45,713 nucleotides of DNA, from positions 1 through 45,713 of the forward strand of contig JAUCBJ010007080.1 in assembly GCA_032718475.1 (NCBI GenBank), given 5' to 3'. The number at the start of each line of letters is the position of its first letter. Position 1 is the first letter of the stretch. This stretch comes from Nemertoderma westbladi. Taxonomy: Eukaryota; Xenacoelomorpha; Nemertodermatida; Nemertodermatidae. A model generated the notes under the pieces. It saw only the letters and a program-made list of their open reading frames with translations. It searched no databases and had not been told where the DNA came from. The translations under genes were made by a program, and so were the position numbers. Positions 18,971 through 29,732 of this stretch are shown here, piece by piece.

Positions 18971-19487
18971 TTTAAAAGTAAGTGTGGGAGGCCAATTTTG
19001 AAAATCGGCTGTGATTGACTGCTACATTTGACGTCATTACGCAGTGATCTGATAATTTTTTATCTTGGTTTATATGGAGAGAGATTTTCGATCGATTCAA
19101 ATACACATTAAATCTCACAGTCTCAATCATTGGCGAGTTGGTGTTCGTGTGGTTGAAGTTTCGTTCACAGTCTGACGGTAGGCCTACGCTTTCCGTTTGT
19201 TATACTGCGTTTCCGCTTGGAGCCTGGTTAAGTCACGGTCGATGTATACATCCTTGTATTCGATAGTGTCTCGTAGTTTCTTTATCTGTTTTCGGTTTCA
19301 GCCAGTAATGGCAGAATGGAGCGGCATTTGCATTTGCGGATATTTTCGACGGTTTTATATCGCAATTCCATGCCGCCATAAGATCTATACAGCTATAGGG
19401 GCTGTTGCGCTGTCAGTCAGAGAGGTAACAGCCCATGGGGTAGAGGTAGAATAAAACGTCTGTCCTTCGAGGTAGAATAAAACGTCT
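18971..19487. other. Right flank of the BEL insertion
   Basis: An 85-codon open frame (19197-19454) contains nothing I recognise. A short duplicated block, each copy ending GAATAAAACGTCTGTCCTT, closes the region (19443-19492) and contains AATAAA words. Confidence 0.45.
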
Positions 19488-20190
19488 GTCCTTATCTGAT
19501 CTGATCTGATCTGATCTGACAGCATCTGATTCTATAACCAATCAGGAGAAAGATATCTAATATTTACCTAACTGTCTGTTAGGTAAATAGCCAAAAGCTG
19601 AATAGGGGATCACGTTTCACGTTGCCTGTTTATGTATCAGTATCATCATATGACGTAGCAGTACAGGCATACCGGTATGCATCTAATGCACAAAGGCATA
19701 TTATTATACCTATTTATTATTATATATTTACACCTATTAAAAATGCGATATAGGATGAAGGATGGCGGGTATGAAAGTTGTACTGTATGTGTTGGCGGGT
19801 ATGTAAACAACTTTCGTAGATTTAGTTGGTGTTGAAACATTAAACATTTATTAAAAACAATACAGCCTTTGCTGCAATTTTTTCGTAAATCTTTCTTGTT
19901 AGTAGTTATCATTATTAATCGTTAAAGTTAATTATATTAATTATAATTAATATTATTAATTAAGTAATGATACTTATTAATACATTACATTTAAAATATT
20001 TATTGTTTGTTTGTTACGCTAAACATCTAAAGGGAAGGCAGGAAGGGGTATCTCTCTAGGCCTACTGTACAGTATAGTGATAGTGTGTATATGACGAAAC
20101 ACTTACTGACTTATGCCCCATATTGTCAGCTGATACAGTGGAGTTTATACTCAGACGATGAAGGAATATGGGAATGTGGGAATTAATAAA

Positions 20191-20395
20191 CGCTGTTGTT
20201 ACCTTCCAATTGAAGGAAAAGAGCTGGTTACAGCGGCTGTAATTTCTAACCAAAACAATAAACGACGTTTTACCTACAAATTAAGCAAAAGGAGCAGGTT
20301 ACCGAGACAGGGTTTTCCAACCAAAACAATTAACGATTTTGTTACCACCAATTGAGGGAAAGGAGAATATGTTACCGCGGTGGCTTGTTTACACC
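20191..20395 (+). repeat. Three tandem copies of a roughly 65-bp repeat
   Basis: Each unit runs GTTACC, CCAATTGAGGGAAAGGA (with variants), CAGGTTACAG, then CCAAAACAATAAACGA. The family also occurs at 22234-22446 and once at 2644-2730. Confidence 0.75.
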
Positions 20396-20550
20396 CTCCT
20401 TCTTACTAACCGTCCGACTGACTGATCAATAGATCATCCCCCTCAAAAAAATAAAGGACATCGCGCACGCGCATAAAACACTTAATAAAGATAAATTTAA
20501 TAAAAAAAATCGACCGAAAAGTGAAATCCTGGTATTCTATACATGGGCGA

Positions 20551-20719
20551 AGAATACCAGACTTTCTGCCGTTATATTTCACTTTGCAGTTACCCCCATG
20601 TGAAGAATACCAGACTTTATGCCGTTATATTTCACTTTGCAGTTACCCCCATGTGAAGAATACCAGACTTTATGCCGTTATATTTCACTTTGCAGTTACC
20701 CCCATGTGAAGAATACCAG
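20551..20719 (+). repeat. 53-bp minisatellite, about 3.2 copies
   Basis: Units start AGAATACCAGACTT at 20551, 20604, 20657 and 20710 and are almost identical. The duplicate segment has a single unit (about 22595-22650). Near each array, GGTATTCTTC and GAAGAATACC form a 10-bp hairpin (for example 22573-22602). Confidence 0.88.
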
Positions 20720-21596
20720 GTTCTCACCAAAAACACAGGTTATAGAACGGCTGAATATAACCAAAACAATAAACGAATTAGTACATTTACAGGTTATAAG
20801 ACATAAATAAGCTCTATAATACACTCAATAAAGATAAATTAAAAAATAATTAAAATCTTCATATATAAAATTCCAATAAAAGTCGACCGAAAAGTGAAAT
20901 CCTGGTATTCTTTACATGGACCGGCACCAAAATTTGGCACCAGCCGCTAAAAACACATTTTTAAAATATTTCTAGCTTATTTTATTTGAATTCCTTTTAG
21001 TTCGTTTCAGTTAGTCTTTTAGTTAGTATCGTTAGTTTCAGAGCGGGAGGTGTTATATTGACCACCCCCCCCCCCCCCCGGGTTTAAGGGGATTCATTGA
21101 TTAATTGCTTGATATTTTTTTCCAGATTAACAATATAAAACAATTTACATATTAAACACTAAAATAAGGAACTGGTAAATAATATATAATAGTGTATAGT
21201 GTACGTGTAGTTACTACTGTATTTAATTACTTAAGTAATAGATAGGGCCTACTGATCAAACTGAAAGTAAATAAAAATGTAACTGAAAATAGTGTAGCTG
21301 TGTAGTGAACGTCTATGATATCGGGCTTGTCTAATCAGCAAGATTTATGATTACCTAATTAAAAGTTTAAAAATAGTCTTAATGAGCTGTACCAATTGCA
21401 AACGTTAAAATGGAGGGATAGCCTTATGCGGTGAACCGCGTTTCCATAAGGGTTCCCTCCCAGTAATACCGGGGAAACTTCACATGCTGGTCGACATAGG
21501 CAGAAAGTCCAGTACTCATTTAGCTACTATTTAATGATGCAAGGTAGAGATGCCTCGCTAAACCCTTCAAAACATTCGTGCCGAAACGAAAACTAC

Positions 21597-21671
21597 CTTG
21601 GCCCCCACGCCGGGGTTGAACCCAGAACCTCCGAGATATGTGAATTCAATATAACCACTACACCAAGGTGC
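21597..21671 (-). mobile_element. tRNA-derived SINE head, third family
   Basis: Minus-strand A box TGGTGTAGTGG and B box GGTTCAACCCC are at tRNA spacing, and the end stem CCTTGG/CCAAGG pairs. The D and anticodon arms do not fold properly, so a working tRNA gene is unlikely. It lies in the gap between the two large duplicates. Confidence 0.55.
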
Positions 21672-21705
21672 GCTCTGAACCAAGGTGGAACAAGTGTCAG
21701 ATACC

Positions 21706-21782
21706 GTCAGATCAGATCAGATCAGATAAGGACAGACGTTTTAGCCATCCTACTGTCCTTCTGTCCTTATCTGATCTGACAG
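21706..21782. repeat. Inverted repeat at the duplication junction
   Basis: An inverted copy of the segment's first bases (GATCAGATAAGGACAG) precedes the true start of copy 2 (CTGTCCTTATCTGATC). The result is a 20-bp-arm palindrome with about 25 bases between the arms. Confidence 0.7.
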
Positions 21783-23166
21783 CATCTGATCCTATAACCA
21801 ATCAGGAGAAAGAAATATAATCTGATAATATTTACCTAACTGTCTGTTAGGTAAATTGCCAAGCTGAATAGGGGATCACGTTTCACGTTACCTGTTAAGT
21901 ATCAGTATCATCATATGAAGTAGGTCATAGCAAGTAGGCCTAGCAGTACAGGCATACCGCACCGGTATGCATCTAAATGCACAAAGGCATGTTATTATAT
22001 ATTAATAATGTGATTAGGATGAAGGTTTGTTACGCTAAAGGCAGAAAGGGAAGGCAGGAAGGGGTATCTCTCTAGGCCTACAGGCCTACTGTGTAGACCT
22101 AGTGTGTATATGAAGAAACACTTAACATGCCCGATATTGCCAGCTGATACAGTGGTGTTTACAGTATACCCAGACGATGAAGGAATATCTGAATATGGGA
22201 AGGTGGATGGGAATGTGGGAATTAATAAACACTGTTGTTACCTTCCAATTTAAGGAAAAGAGCAGGTTACAGCGGCTGTAATTTCTAACCAAAACAATAA
22301 ACGACGTTGTTACCTACCAATTGAGGGAAAGGAGCAGGTTACAGGGACAGGGTTTTCCAACCAAAACAATAAACGATTTTGTTACCTACCAATTGAGGGA
22401 AAAGATAATGTTACCGCGGCTGACTTTTCTAACCAAAACAATAAACAACCAGCGGGCACCTTCCCACATTCCCATCCACCCACCCACGACCCACCCATGT
22501 GGCAATACTAGGTTGATAAATAATTAGCATAAACATAATTAGTTAAGTACTATTAATGTACTTAGTAAGATTCTGGTATTCTTCACATGGGCGAAGAATA
22601 CCGGACTTTCTGCCGTTATATATTATTTTGCAGTTACCCCCATGTGAAGAATACCGGTACCAGGTTTTCACCAAAAACACAGGTTACAGAACTGCAGAAA
22701 GCAACAAAAAACAAAAACACAGGTACACAGATTAATATAACCAAAACAATAAACGAATTAGTATATGTCTGTATGTACAGGTTATAAGCCATAAATAAGC
22801 TCTCTATAATACACTTAATAAAGATAAATTAAAAAAAAAATAAAATCTTCATATATAAAATTCCAATAAAAGTCGACCGAAAAGGTAAATCTAGCTAGTA
22901 TTCTTCACATGGGCCGGCACCAAAATTTGGCACCGCCGCTAAAAACAAGTTTAAAATTTCTAGCTTATTTTATTTGAATTCCTTTTAGTTCGTTTCAGTT
23001 AGTCTTTTAGTTATAGTATCGTTGTTTCAGAGGGGGAGGTGTTATATTGACCCCCCCCCCCCCCCCGGGTTTAGGGGAATACCGGGGAAACTTCACATGC
23101 TGACATAGGCATAAAGTCCAGTACTCATTTTAGCTATCATTTTAAGGATGCAAGGCAGAGATGCCT
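21763..23166 (+). repeat. Large direct duplication, copy 2
   Basis: Shorter partner of 19488-21554 (1.4 versus 2.1 kb). It lacks much of 19700-20010 and 21080-21450 of copy 1 and has four rather than three of the 65-bp units. It ends with the same ATACCGGGGAAACTTCACAT block, after a C run at 23050-23067. Confidence 0.8.
22234..22446 (+). repeat. Four tandem copies of the roughly 65-bp repeat
   Basis: Same unit as 20191-20395, with GTTACC, CCAATTGAGGG and CAAAACAATAAAC landmarks, expanded by one copy. Confidence 0.75.
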
Positions 23167-25175
23167 ACATGAGAGTAAAAACCCAAGTGATCATTTTGTG
23201 AACATCCAATGATATTGCCTGTTTTATAAATGCTTTAAGTTGTTATGGGATGTTCTGTTTGATTGGTTGTTGTGTGATTTACTTGCTAATCTTGGCCAGT
23301 ATTAAATGCACTAAATCAACAAGCGATCAATGTAACTTAGTAGTTTACATTTAAATATTAGCATTATGCCGGTAGCTCTACATGTACTCTCAGACTCTAA
23401 CACACTTACCTATGACGCTATGAGTGATTGTTTGCAGTGACTGACGTAATAATGAAAGAATGCAGGAATGTACTTAAGATTATAATACAATTGATGGACT
23501 TTTCCTCTAGGTTCTAGGATAGAGGCCAGGCCTCTTTACAGCTTTAATCTTTGTAAAATACTGTCATATCGTACAATACACAGCAGTAACTGGACATTAA
23601 TGTAGGTAAATAATACGTAATACAGATATAATATAAATAATACTTTCCCTCACTTAATAATTATCATTGCTAATTCGCCGGGATGTGCTTTTAATTCACC
23701 GAGAGAAAGCCGCCCCAATATTAGATTATTACAACAACATATCCATTGGGTAAGAAAGTGGAGGAGAGCCAGCCCGTCTCTTAATTTTTTACTTTATATT
23801 ACGCGATCAATTTTCACTCATCTCGTCATGAACCCAACATGTATGTAACCTTTTGTTAAATTTGTTGGCTATGCGTTTGCGGTTGTTTGGGCGGTGTGTG
23901 GTAGGCCTACACTTTTCACACTTAAATATTTTGGTTGTGAAATGTTACAGGGCATAGCTATCTGAGATATTTCATTTATATTTTATTATGAGAGGAAGAA
24001 GAACATCAACGTTATTTACTATAAATGTAACAAAATAATTGTTTTTCGGGTTTAACTTGGAAGCCTCCCCAAATAGTTGATATACAATTATATTTAAAAT
24101 TATTTCCATGGTCATGGTCATTCACCCGTCTTTAGTTAGAAATTTGTTTGCATGAAAGACAGTTTAGTTTAGTTTTTACTGATTTATTATCTCTTATCTG
24201 ACTGGGGTAATAATAAAGGATAGGATAAATGGAAGCAAAGTGTGACAGTAACAAATATTTCCCCGTCACCCTAGCATGTCTTAAGTATATGATATATCAA
24301 AGGGGGAAGTTTGGATTCACTGCATAAATGCAGTTCACCAAACTTCCCCCGAATGCACACTGTAACTTCCCCCTTCCCCCAAATATCCACTGTTGAATTA
24401 ATTTGAAGCGATATAATAAGTACAAAATTGTGCGAGTTTTTAATTGTGTGGTCCAATTGTTATTTGATTTCTATTTATTATTTAAAGTGCATTTAATATC
24501 ACACTGGTTTTTAGAATATTATACTATACAACCTTATGTTTTATTAATTTACCCAATCGAAGCCTCATAAGGGCCGGTTATTTGTACGCATATCCCACAA
24601 CATATTAATTTGTAATATTTGCATAAAATATCCATAACGTTCAAACAACATATTAATATGAAAATAAAGTATCTGCAAAGAAAAGAACCCAATACTATAT
24701 AATTTGACCTTATTAAAAAATTTGCACTTTTGCACACTTATTTGTACAAATGCACTTTAGCAGATCGTAATGGTGGCTCTTATTTAACAAACTTATGTTT
24801 ATCCTCTACCGATCTACGATGGTGTATGATCAAGTGTCAGTCGCTAAAAGTGTCAAAAATCCAATTTAATAAATCTGGATTTGCGATTTTGGACCATATT
24901 CATGGACATTTTAAGTCACTTTATAGACATAAAAAGTTAAACAAATGTTACGATTATAGTTAGAAATCATTCCAAACTACATATTAATCCAAAAAATAAC
25001 ATTCTACAATGAATAGAACTGGAAATAATAGTGTTTGAAATATCGAAAAAATGTTCACTATTTAAGTGCATTTTGCACTAAGTGCACATAAGTATTTTCC
25101 CAAGTTGTATCCTATTTCACACACTACAATCTATCCTCTATCCAATGAAAAAAGTTTCAGATTAAACGGCCCTGT
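23167..25175. other. Intergenic sequence
   Basis: No coding region is recognised over 2 kb. It contains one strong hairpin (24302-24350) and several TTTGCACTT words around 24720-24770 and 25070-25090. The rest is AT-rich DNA without visible repeats. Confidence 0.5.
24302..24350. repeat. Strong inverted repeat (hairpin)
   Basis: GGGGGAAGTTTGG (24302-24314) pairs perfectly with CCAAACTTCCCCC (24338-24350), and an inner ACTGCAT/ATGCAGT extends the stem. It is followed by two further C-rich words of the same kind. No flanking target duplication was found. Confidence 0.7.
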
Positions 25176-25362
25176 AGAACCGAAGTTATTTATGTTTAAA
25201 AATAGTAACTCGAAAATTTCAAATTCTCTTGGTCACATAGTCTAGTGGTTATCAATCACGTTAATGAAACCTAAGTTCGCGGGTTCGAAATCCAATATTG
25301 ACCATTCTTAATTTAAAAAATTATTTTTATTTTTTCACTAAAATCGCTCTAACTTCGGTTCT
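25176..25362 (+). repeat. Small repeat with tRNA-like core between 13-bp inverted ends
   Basis: AGAACCGAAGTTA (25176-25188) and its perfect inverse (25350-25362) bracket a tRNA-like sequence at 25231-25303. That core has an A box TAGTCTAGTGG, a B box GGTTCGAAATC and a partial acceptor stem GGTCA/TGACC. The tRNA arms are too degenerate for a real gene. It is probably a SINE or MITE fragment. Confidence 0.45.
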
Positions 25363-25643
25363 GGTGGTCCAAATTCAATAAAATTGGTATATTCTTTGCC
25401 GTAATCTTTTTCTTAATCTTTTGAGAAGGGGTTATTTTTGGCCCCAAAAAAATTAAAAAAAAGGGCCAAAATAACGCGATATTTTTCGACCCTTAAAATT
25501 CGTAATTTTAATTATATATGTTAAGATAAAAGATAGCGGATTAATTTGATACTTTTTACAGGTACTTTTGGCGCAATACGCTAAATTATAATGGAGTAGC
25601 GATTTGTTAAAAAAAAAGCAGCACAACAGCCAAGGGGCAGGAC

Positions 25644-26325
25644 ATGGCGAACAAGAGAATAGAGTCTCAACAGAAGGCACTGGGAATCGTGTGGGACAGA
25701 GAGACGGACGAACTGAAATACCAGTTGAGTCAGGAGGGCGCAGATATCCATACAAAGAGGGGCTATGTGTCGTACATAGCAAGGATATACGATCCCCTAG
25801 GCCTAGCATCCCCACTACTAGTCACGGGGAAACAGATACTCAAGAAAGTGTACAAGCTAAAGGACGAGTGGGACGGACGCAGAGGTCCCGGAAGAGATTA
25901 GAAAGCAGTGGTATAAGTGGACAGAGAGCCTGGAGCAGATGGGAACATACAGCATGCCACGAGTGTATTTCCCGGATGGGAACATGACGAATCTGGACCT
26001 ACACATGTTCTCCGATGCGTCGTTAGAGGCATACGGAGCGGCACTCTATTTAGTACAACGAGAGGGGGCTCACAAACCCAGACTCGCCTTCAGCAAAGCG
26101 AAGTCAATGCCGCCAGACTCAGCATCAGTTCCCAAACTAGAATTGACAGCTGCGAGACTAGGAGTTAGGGCTACAGCCTACCTAGTGGATACTATTCCCA
26201 ACATAGTGGAGACACACTACTGGACGTATTCCATGGTAGTGCTTGGTTGGCTACATAACGAAAGGACGAGATACCCTATATTCGTCGCAAATAGAGTGGA
26301 CGAAGGGAGGTTGGCAAAGACGTGA
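25644..26325 (+). pseudogene. pol: BEL/Pao RT connection and RNase H remnant
   Basis: The first part reads KALGIVWDRETDELKYQL and ARIYDPLGLASPLL, the typical BEL stretch between RT and RNase H, until a frame break near 25880. The next frame carries RNase H: LHMFSDASLEAYGAALYL keeps the first Asp and VPKLELTAARLG keeps the Glu. The third motif reads HYWTYSMVVLGWL, where families usually have WTDS, so a catalytic Asp is replaced by Tyr. The frame stops after RVDEGRLAKT, and comparison with the first element suggests the end of RNase H and the start of the integrase spacer are deleted here. Confidence 0.8.
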
Positions 26326-27707
26326 AGATTAGAATGGCAATAGATCTGGAAGGAGTGGCTAAAGCAGTCATCCGCTACGAGCAAAAGAAGAACTACGGCA
26401 ACGAGGTGGAGCACGTCGGTAAACAACAGCATCTCCGATGGGACAGCGAGTTGATCACGCTGTCACCACAACTTAATGACGACGGGATCCTAGTAATGAA
26501 CTCTAGGGTGGGATACAACAACAGTATCGTTGTTCCACCGAAGCCCATCATCATCCCCACAGGATCGCCGATAGTCCACCAGATTATTTGGGACTCCCAC
26601 AAGTCGATATTGCACGGGGGCACCAACCGAACCCTCACGGAGATAAGGAGGACCTTTTGGGTCAAACAGTTGAGGAAGAAGGTAAAGGCAGTAGTGGGGC
26701 AGTGCCAGACCTGCCGACGAGCGAAGAAGGAGCGAGCCATGCAGGAGATGGCACCACTACCAGCGAGTAGGGTAAGACAGCACGATCCGCCATTTACACA
26801 TTGCGGTGTGGACATGTTCGGGCCGATAAAGATCAAGGTGATGCGGCACACGGAGAAACGCTACGGTATTATCTTCGTATGTAATAACACGCGGGCGGTA
26901 GGGATAGAACTCGCCCAGGACGCAACCGCATCAGCATTCATTAATGCCTTAGAGAGGTTTAGAGACTGCAAAGGTGGGACGATCGCAGTAATATACTCCG
27001 ACAACGGGACCAACTTTGTGGGGGCGGAGAACGAGATGGCAGAGGCCTTGGATATTCTGGAAGGAGAGGAAGTCAGGGCAGCCATGAGGCGACGACAAGT
27101 AAAGTGGGAGAGGAGGACGCCGTATGCACCGCATACCCTAGGATGCGTCGAGAAACTAGTAGGTAGTTCGAAGCGTCTGATGACGAAGCTGATGAACACC
27201 CATATGGTCACGGAGGACGTGCTAAGGACAGTACTTGCGAAGTGTGAGGGTATCATTAATAGCAGACCGCTATATCCAGAGAATGATGACCCTGAGTCAC
27301 TAGATGTGCTGACGCCAAGCCATTTCCTAATGGAAAGACCAGCGACCATCGACATGTGGGGTGTAGACCAAGATGACATACACTCACGCCAGAGTTGGAA
27401 AGTCGCTAAGGCGATAAGCGCAGAATATTGGAGAAGATGGGTTGAGGAATACCTACCCACGCTTCACAGAAGAAGTAAGTGGAGGGAGACGAACAGGGAG
27501 CTGAAAGTGGGTGATCTCGTGATCGTCACGGATAATACTATCATCAACAACCAGTGGCGGTTGGCGAGAGTTGTAGGCACTTACAACGACGAGGACGGAA
27601 GAGTCCAATCGGTAGAAGTGCGGATAGGTGGCAAGATAGGTGCGAAAGACAAGAAAACCTACAGAAGGGGTGTAGGAAAGTGTTGTCTTCTAGAGGGAGC
27701 ACCTTAG
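26322..27707 (+). CDS. pol: BEL/Pao integrase, nearly intact
   Basis: A 461-codon open frame. The zinc-binding HHCC region spans HQIIWDSHKSILHGG to CQTCRR. The integrase core has Asp in THCGVDMFGP, Asp in IYSDNGTNFVGAE and Glu in TLGCVEKLV. The family usually reads GGVWERL there, so the surrounding residues have drifted but the acid is kept. The tail (SWKVAKAISAEYWRRWVEEY, then ELKVGDLVIV) matches the DUF5641-type end of BEL Pol. The N-terminal Met is only the first in the frame; the real protein would be part of a polyprotein. It ends with TAG 27705-27707, where the minisatellite-rich non-coding region begins. Confidence 0.85.
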   Translation: MKIRMAIDLEGVAKAVIRYEQKKNYGNEVEHVGKQQHLRWDSELITLSPQLNDDGILVMNSRVGYNNSIVVPPKPIIIPTGSPIVHQIIWDSHKSILHGGTNRTLTEIRRTFWVKQLRKKVKAVVGQCQTCRRAKKERAMQEMAPLPASRVRQHDPPFTHCGVDMFGPIKIKVMRHTEKRYGIIFVCNNTRAVGIELAQDATASAFINALERFRDCKGGTIAVIYSDNGTNFVGAENEMAEALDILEGEEVRAAMRRRQVKWERRTPYAPHTLGCVEKLVGSSKRLMTKLMNTHMVTEDVLRTVLAKCEGIINSRPLYPENDDPESLDVLTPSHFLMERPATIDMWGVDQDDIHSRQSWKVAKAISAEYWRRWVEEYLPTLHRRSKWRETNRELKVGDLVIVTDNTIINNQWRLARVVGTYNDEDGRVQSVEVRIGGKIGAKDKKTYRRGVGKCCLLEGAP

Positions 27708-27879
27708 TGTAGAGTATGAGAGGAGTTTAGTCATCCAAATTTTGGACTGAGGGGGGTGGGATTGAGGGCGAGACGCCCTTCCCACACAAAATAAAATTAA
27801 AAAAAAAAAAAATAATAATAATAACAAATATAAATAATAGGTACACAGTAAGTAGGCAGATAGAAGTTAGTTAGTTGAG

Positions 27880-28665
27880 TTAGATAAAGGTTAGTAAGAG
27901 GGTACGTAGTACCGTCAGTTAGTTAAGTGGAGTTAGAGGTTAGTAAGAGGGTACGTAGTACCGCTAGTTAGTTAGAGAGAGTAAGAGTTAGAGGGTACGT
28001 AGTACCGTTAGTTAGAGAGAGTGAGAGTTAGAGGGTACGTAGTACCGTTAGTTAGAGAGTTAGTAAGAGTTAGAGGGTATGTAGTACCGTTAGTAGAGAG
28101 AGTTAGAGGAGTTAGTAAGAGGGTACGTAGTACCGTTAGTTAGTAGAGAGAGTTAGACAAGTTGGTAAGAGGGTACATAGTACCGTTAGTAGAGAGAGTT
28201 AGAGGAGTTAGTAAGAGGGTACGTAGTACCGTTAGTTAGTAGAGAGAGTTAGAGAAGTTGGTAAGAGGGTACATAGTACCGTTAGTAGAGAGAGTTAGAG
28301 GAGTTAGTAAGAGGGTACGTAGTACCGTTAGTTAGTTAGTGGAGTTAGAAGTTAGTAAGAGGGTACGTAGTACCGTTAGTTAGTGGAGTTAGAAGTTAGT
28401 AAGAGGGTACGTAGTACCGTTAGTTAGTAGAGAGAGTTAGAGAAGTTAGTGAGAGGGTACGTAGTACCGTTAGTAGGTAGAAGTTAGGTAGTAAGAGAGT
28501 AGTACCATTAGTCAGTTAGAGTTAGTAAGAGGGTACGTAGTACCGTTAGTAGGGAGTGTTAGAGGAGTTAGTAAGAGGGTACGTAGTACCGTTAGTTAGG
28601 AGTGTTAGAGGTATAGTTAGTAAGAGGGTACGTAGTACCGTTAGTTAGAAAGTTAGTAGAGCAGT
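27880..28665 (+). repeat. Minisatellite A: GGTACGTAGTACC hairpin units
   Basis: About 17 units of roughly 40-52 bases. Each has GAGGGTACGTAGTACCGTTAG joined by linkers made of TTAGT and GAGAG words. GGTAC-GTA-GTACC can form a 5-bp stem. Where the loop has mutated (ACATAGTACC at 28169 and 28270), the stem bases are kept. Confidence 0.88.
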
Positions 28666-28850
28666 AGAGGGTTGTGGGCACCATAAGCGCCACGTAGAAA
28701 GTAGTAGCAGTAGAGGGTCGTGGGCACCATAAGCGCCACGTAGAAAGTAGTAGCAGTAGAGGTTGTGGGCACCGTAAGCGCCACGTAGGAAGTAGTAAGC
28801 AGAGTGGTTGTGGGCACCGCAAGTGCCACGTAGTTAGAGTTAGTAGGGGA
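28666..28850 (+). repeat. Minisatellite B: GTGGGCACC...GCGCCACGTAG units
   Basis: Four units of about 50 bases built on GTTGTGGGCACCGCAAGCGC followed by CACGTAG, with GTGG/CCAC ends able to pair. Linkers use the same GTAGTAG and TTAG words as array A. Further units of this kind reappear at 29380-29460 and 29545-29575. Confidence 0.85.
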
Positions 28851-29109
28851 TGTGTTGAACTTAGTGGGGCACGGACGTGATGACGTGTTTGATGTAAGAG
28901 CAGGGTATGTTAATTAGGGTGGGTGCCGGGCACAAGAGGTGCCGGGCACAAGAAGTTAGTAGTAGAGTTAGTTGAGTTAGTAGAGAGTTAGTTGAGTTAG
29001 TAGAGAGTTAGTTGAGTTAGTAGAGTTAGTAAGAGTTAGTAGTAGTTCACATAATTAACGTACCCACTCTGCCGGCACTCAGAGCGTCACGTGCAGTCGA
29101 GTAGACGAA

Positions 29110-29600
29110 AGGGAGTAAGATGTAGATAGAGTAGAGTAGTAGAGAGGGCACATAGGGTGCCAGGTAGTAGAGTTATAGTGTTAGAAGTAGTAGAGAGGGC
29201 ACATAGGGTGCCAGAGAGTAGAATAGTAGAGATGGGCACATAGGGTGCCAGGTAGTAGAGATAGAGAGTTAGAGGTAGTAGAATAGTAGAGACGGGCACA
29301 TAGGGTGCCAGGTAGTAGAGTTAGAGAGTTAGAGGTAGTAGAGTAGTAGAGAGGGCACGTAGGGTGCCAGATAGTAGAGTGGTTGTGGGCACCGCAAGCG
29401 CCACGTAGAAGGAAGTAGTAGAAAAGTGGTTGTGGGCACCGCAAGCGCCACGTAGTTAGAAGAGTGGGTAGAGTTAGAGAGTTCTAGTTAAAGGGCTAGA
29501 GAGTTGGTAGAATTAGAGGGTTTTAGTTAGAGTTAGTAGAAAAGGGGTTGTGGGCACCCTAAGCGCCACGTAGTTAGAAGAGTTGGTAAGAGTTAGAGAG
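29110..29600 (+). repeat. Minisatellite C: GGGCACATAGGGTGCC units, then B units
   Basis: Five units contain GGGCACATAGGGTGCC or a close variant (GGCAC/GTGCC stem) separated by AGGTAGTAGAG linkers, followed by B-type units. Upstream at 28920-28955 is a two-copy GGTGCCGGGCACAAG block with the same pairing bases. Confidence 0.85.
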
Positions 29601-29732
29601 AGTTAGTAGAAGTAGAGAGTTAGTAGGAGTTAGTTAGACTCAGTAGAGCTAGTTAGAGTCGGAGAGTTAGATAGTTAGCAAGTGAGTAGTAGGTAGATAG
29701 TATGATAGCAGAGGGGTAGCATTAGAGATTAG

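Larger units (their letters stand above)
19488..21554 (+). repeat. Large direct duplication, copy 1
   Basis: From GTCCTTATCTGAT through a series of landmarks to AGAGATGCCT, this segment recurs in order at 21763-23166. Landmarks are a (TCTGA)n run, a TTTACCTAAC hairpin (about 19563-19588), a palindrome GCATACCGGTATGC, tandem CCAATTGAGGG repeats, a 53-bp minisatellite and a long C run at 21065-21079. The two copies differ by several indels of 50-400 bases, so the duplication is not fresh. Confidence 0.8.

Noticed and set aside
20551-20719. CRISPR-like array
   Set aside because: Units are contiguous 53-bp tandem copies with no unique spacers, in an animal genome; the same holds for 34410-34633.
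27880-29600. Minus-strand repetitive ORFs (LLPGTLCA and similar peptides at 28592-29444)
   Set aside because: They are frame readings through minisatellite units and show no independent protein signal.
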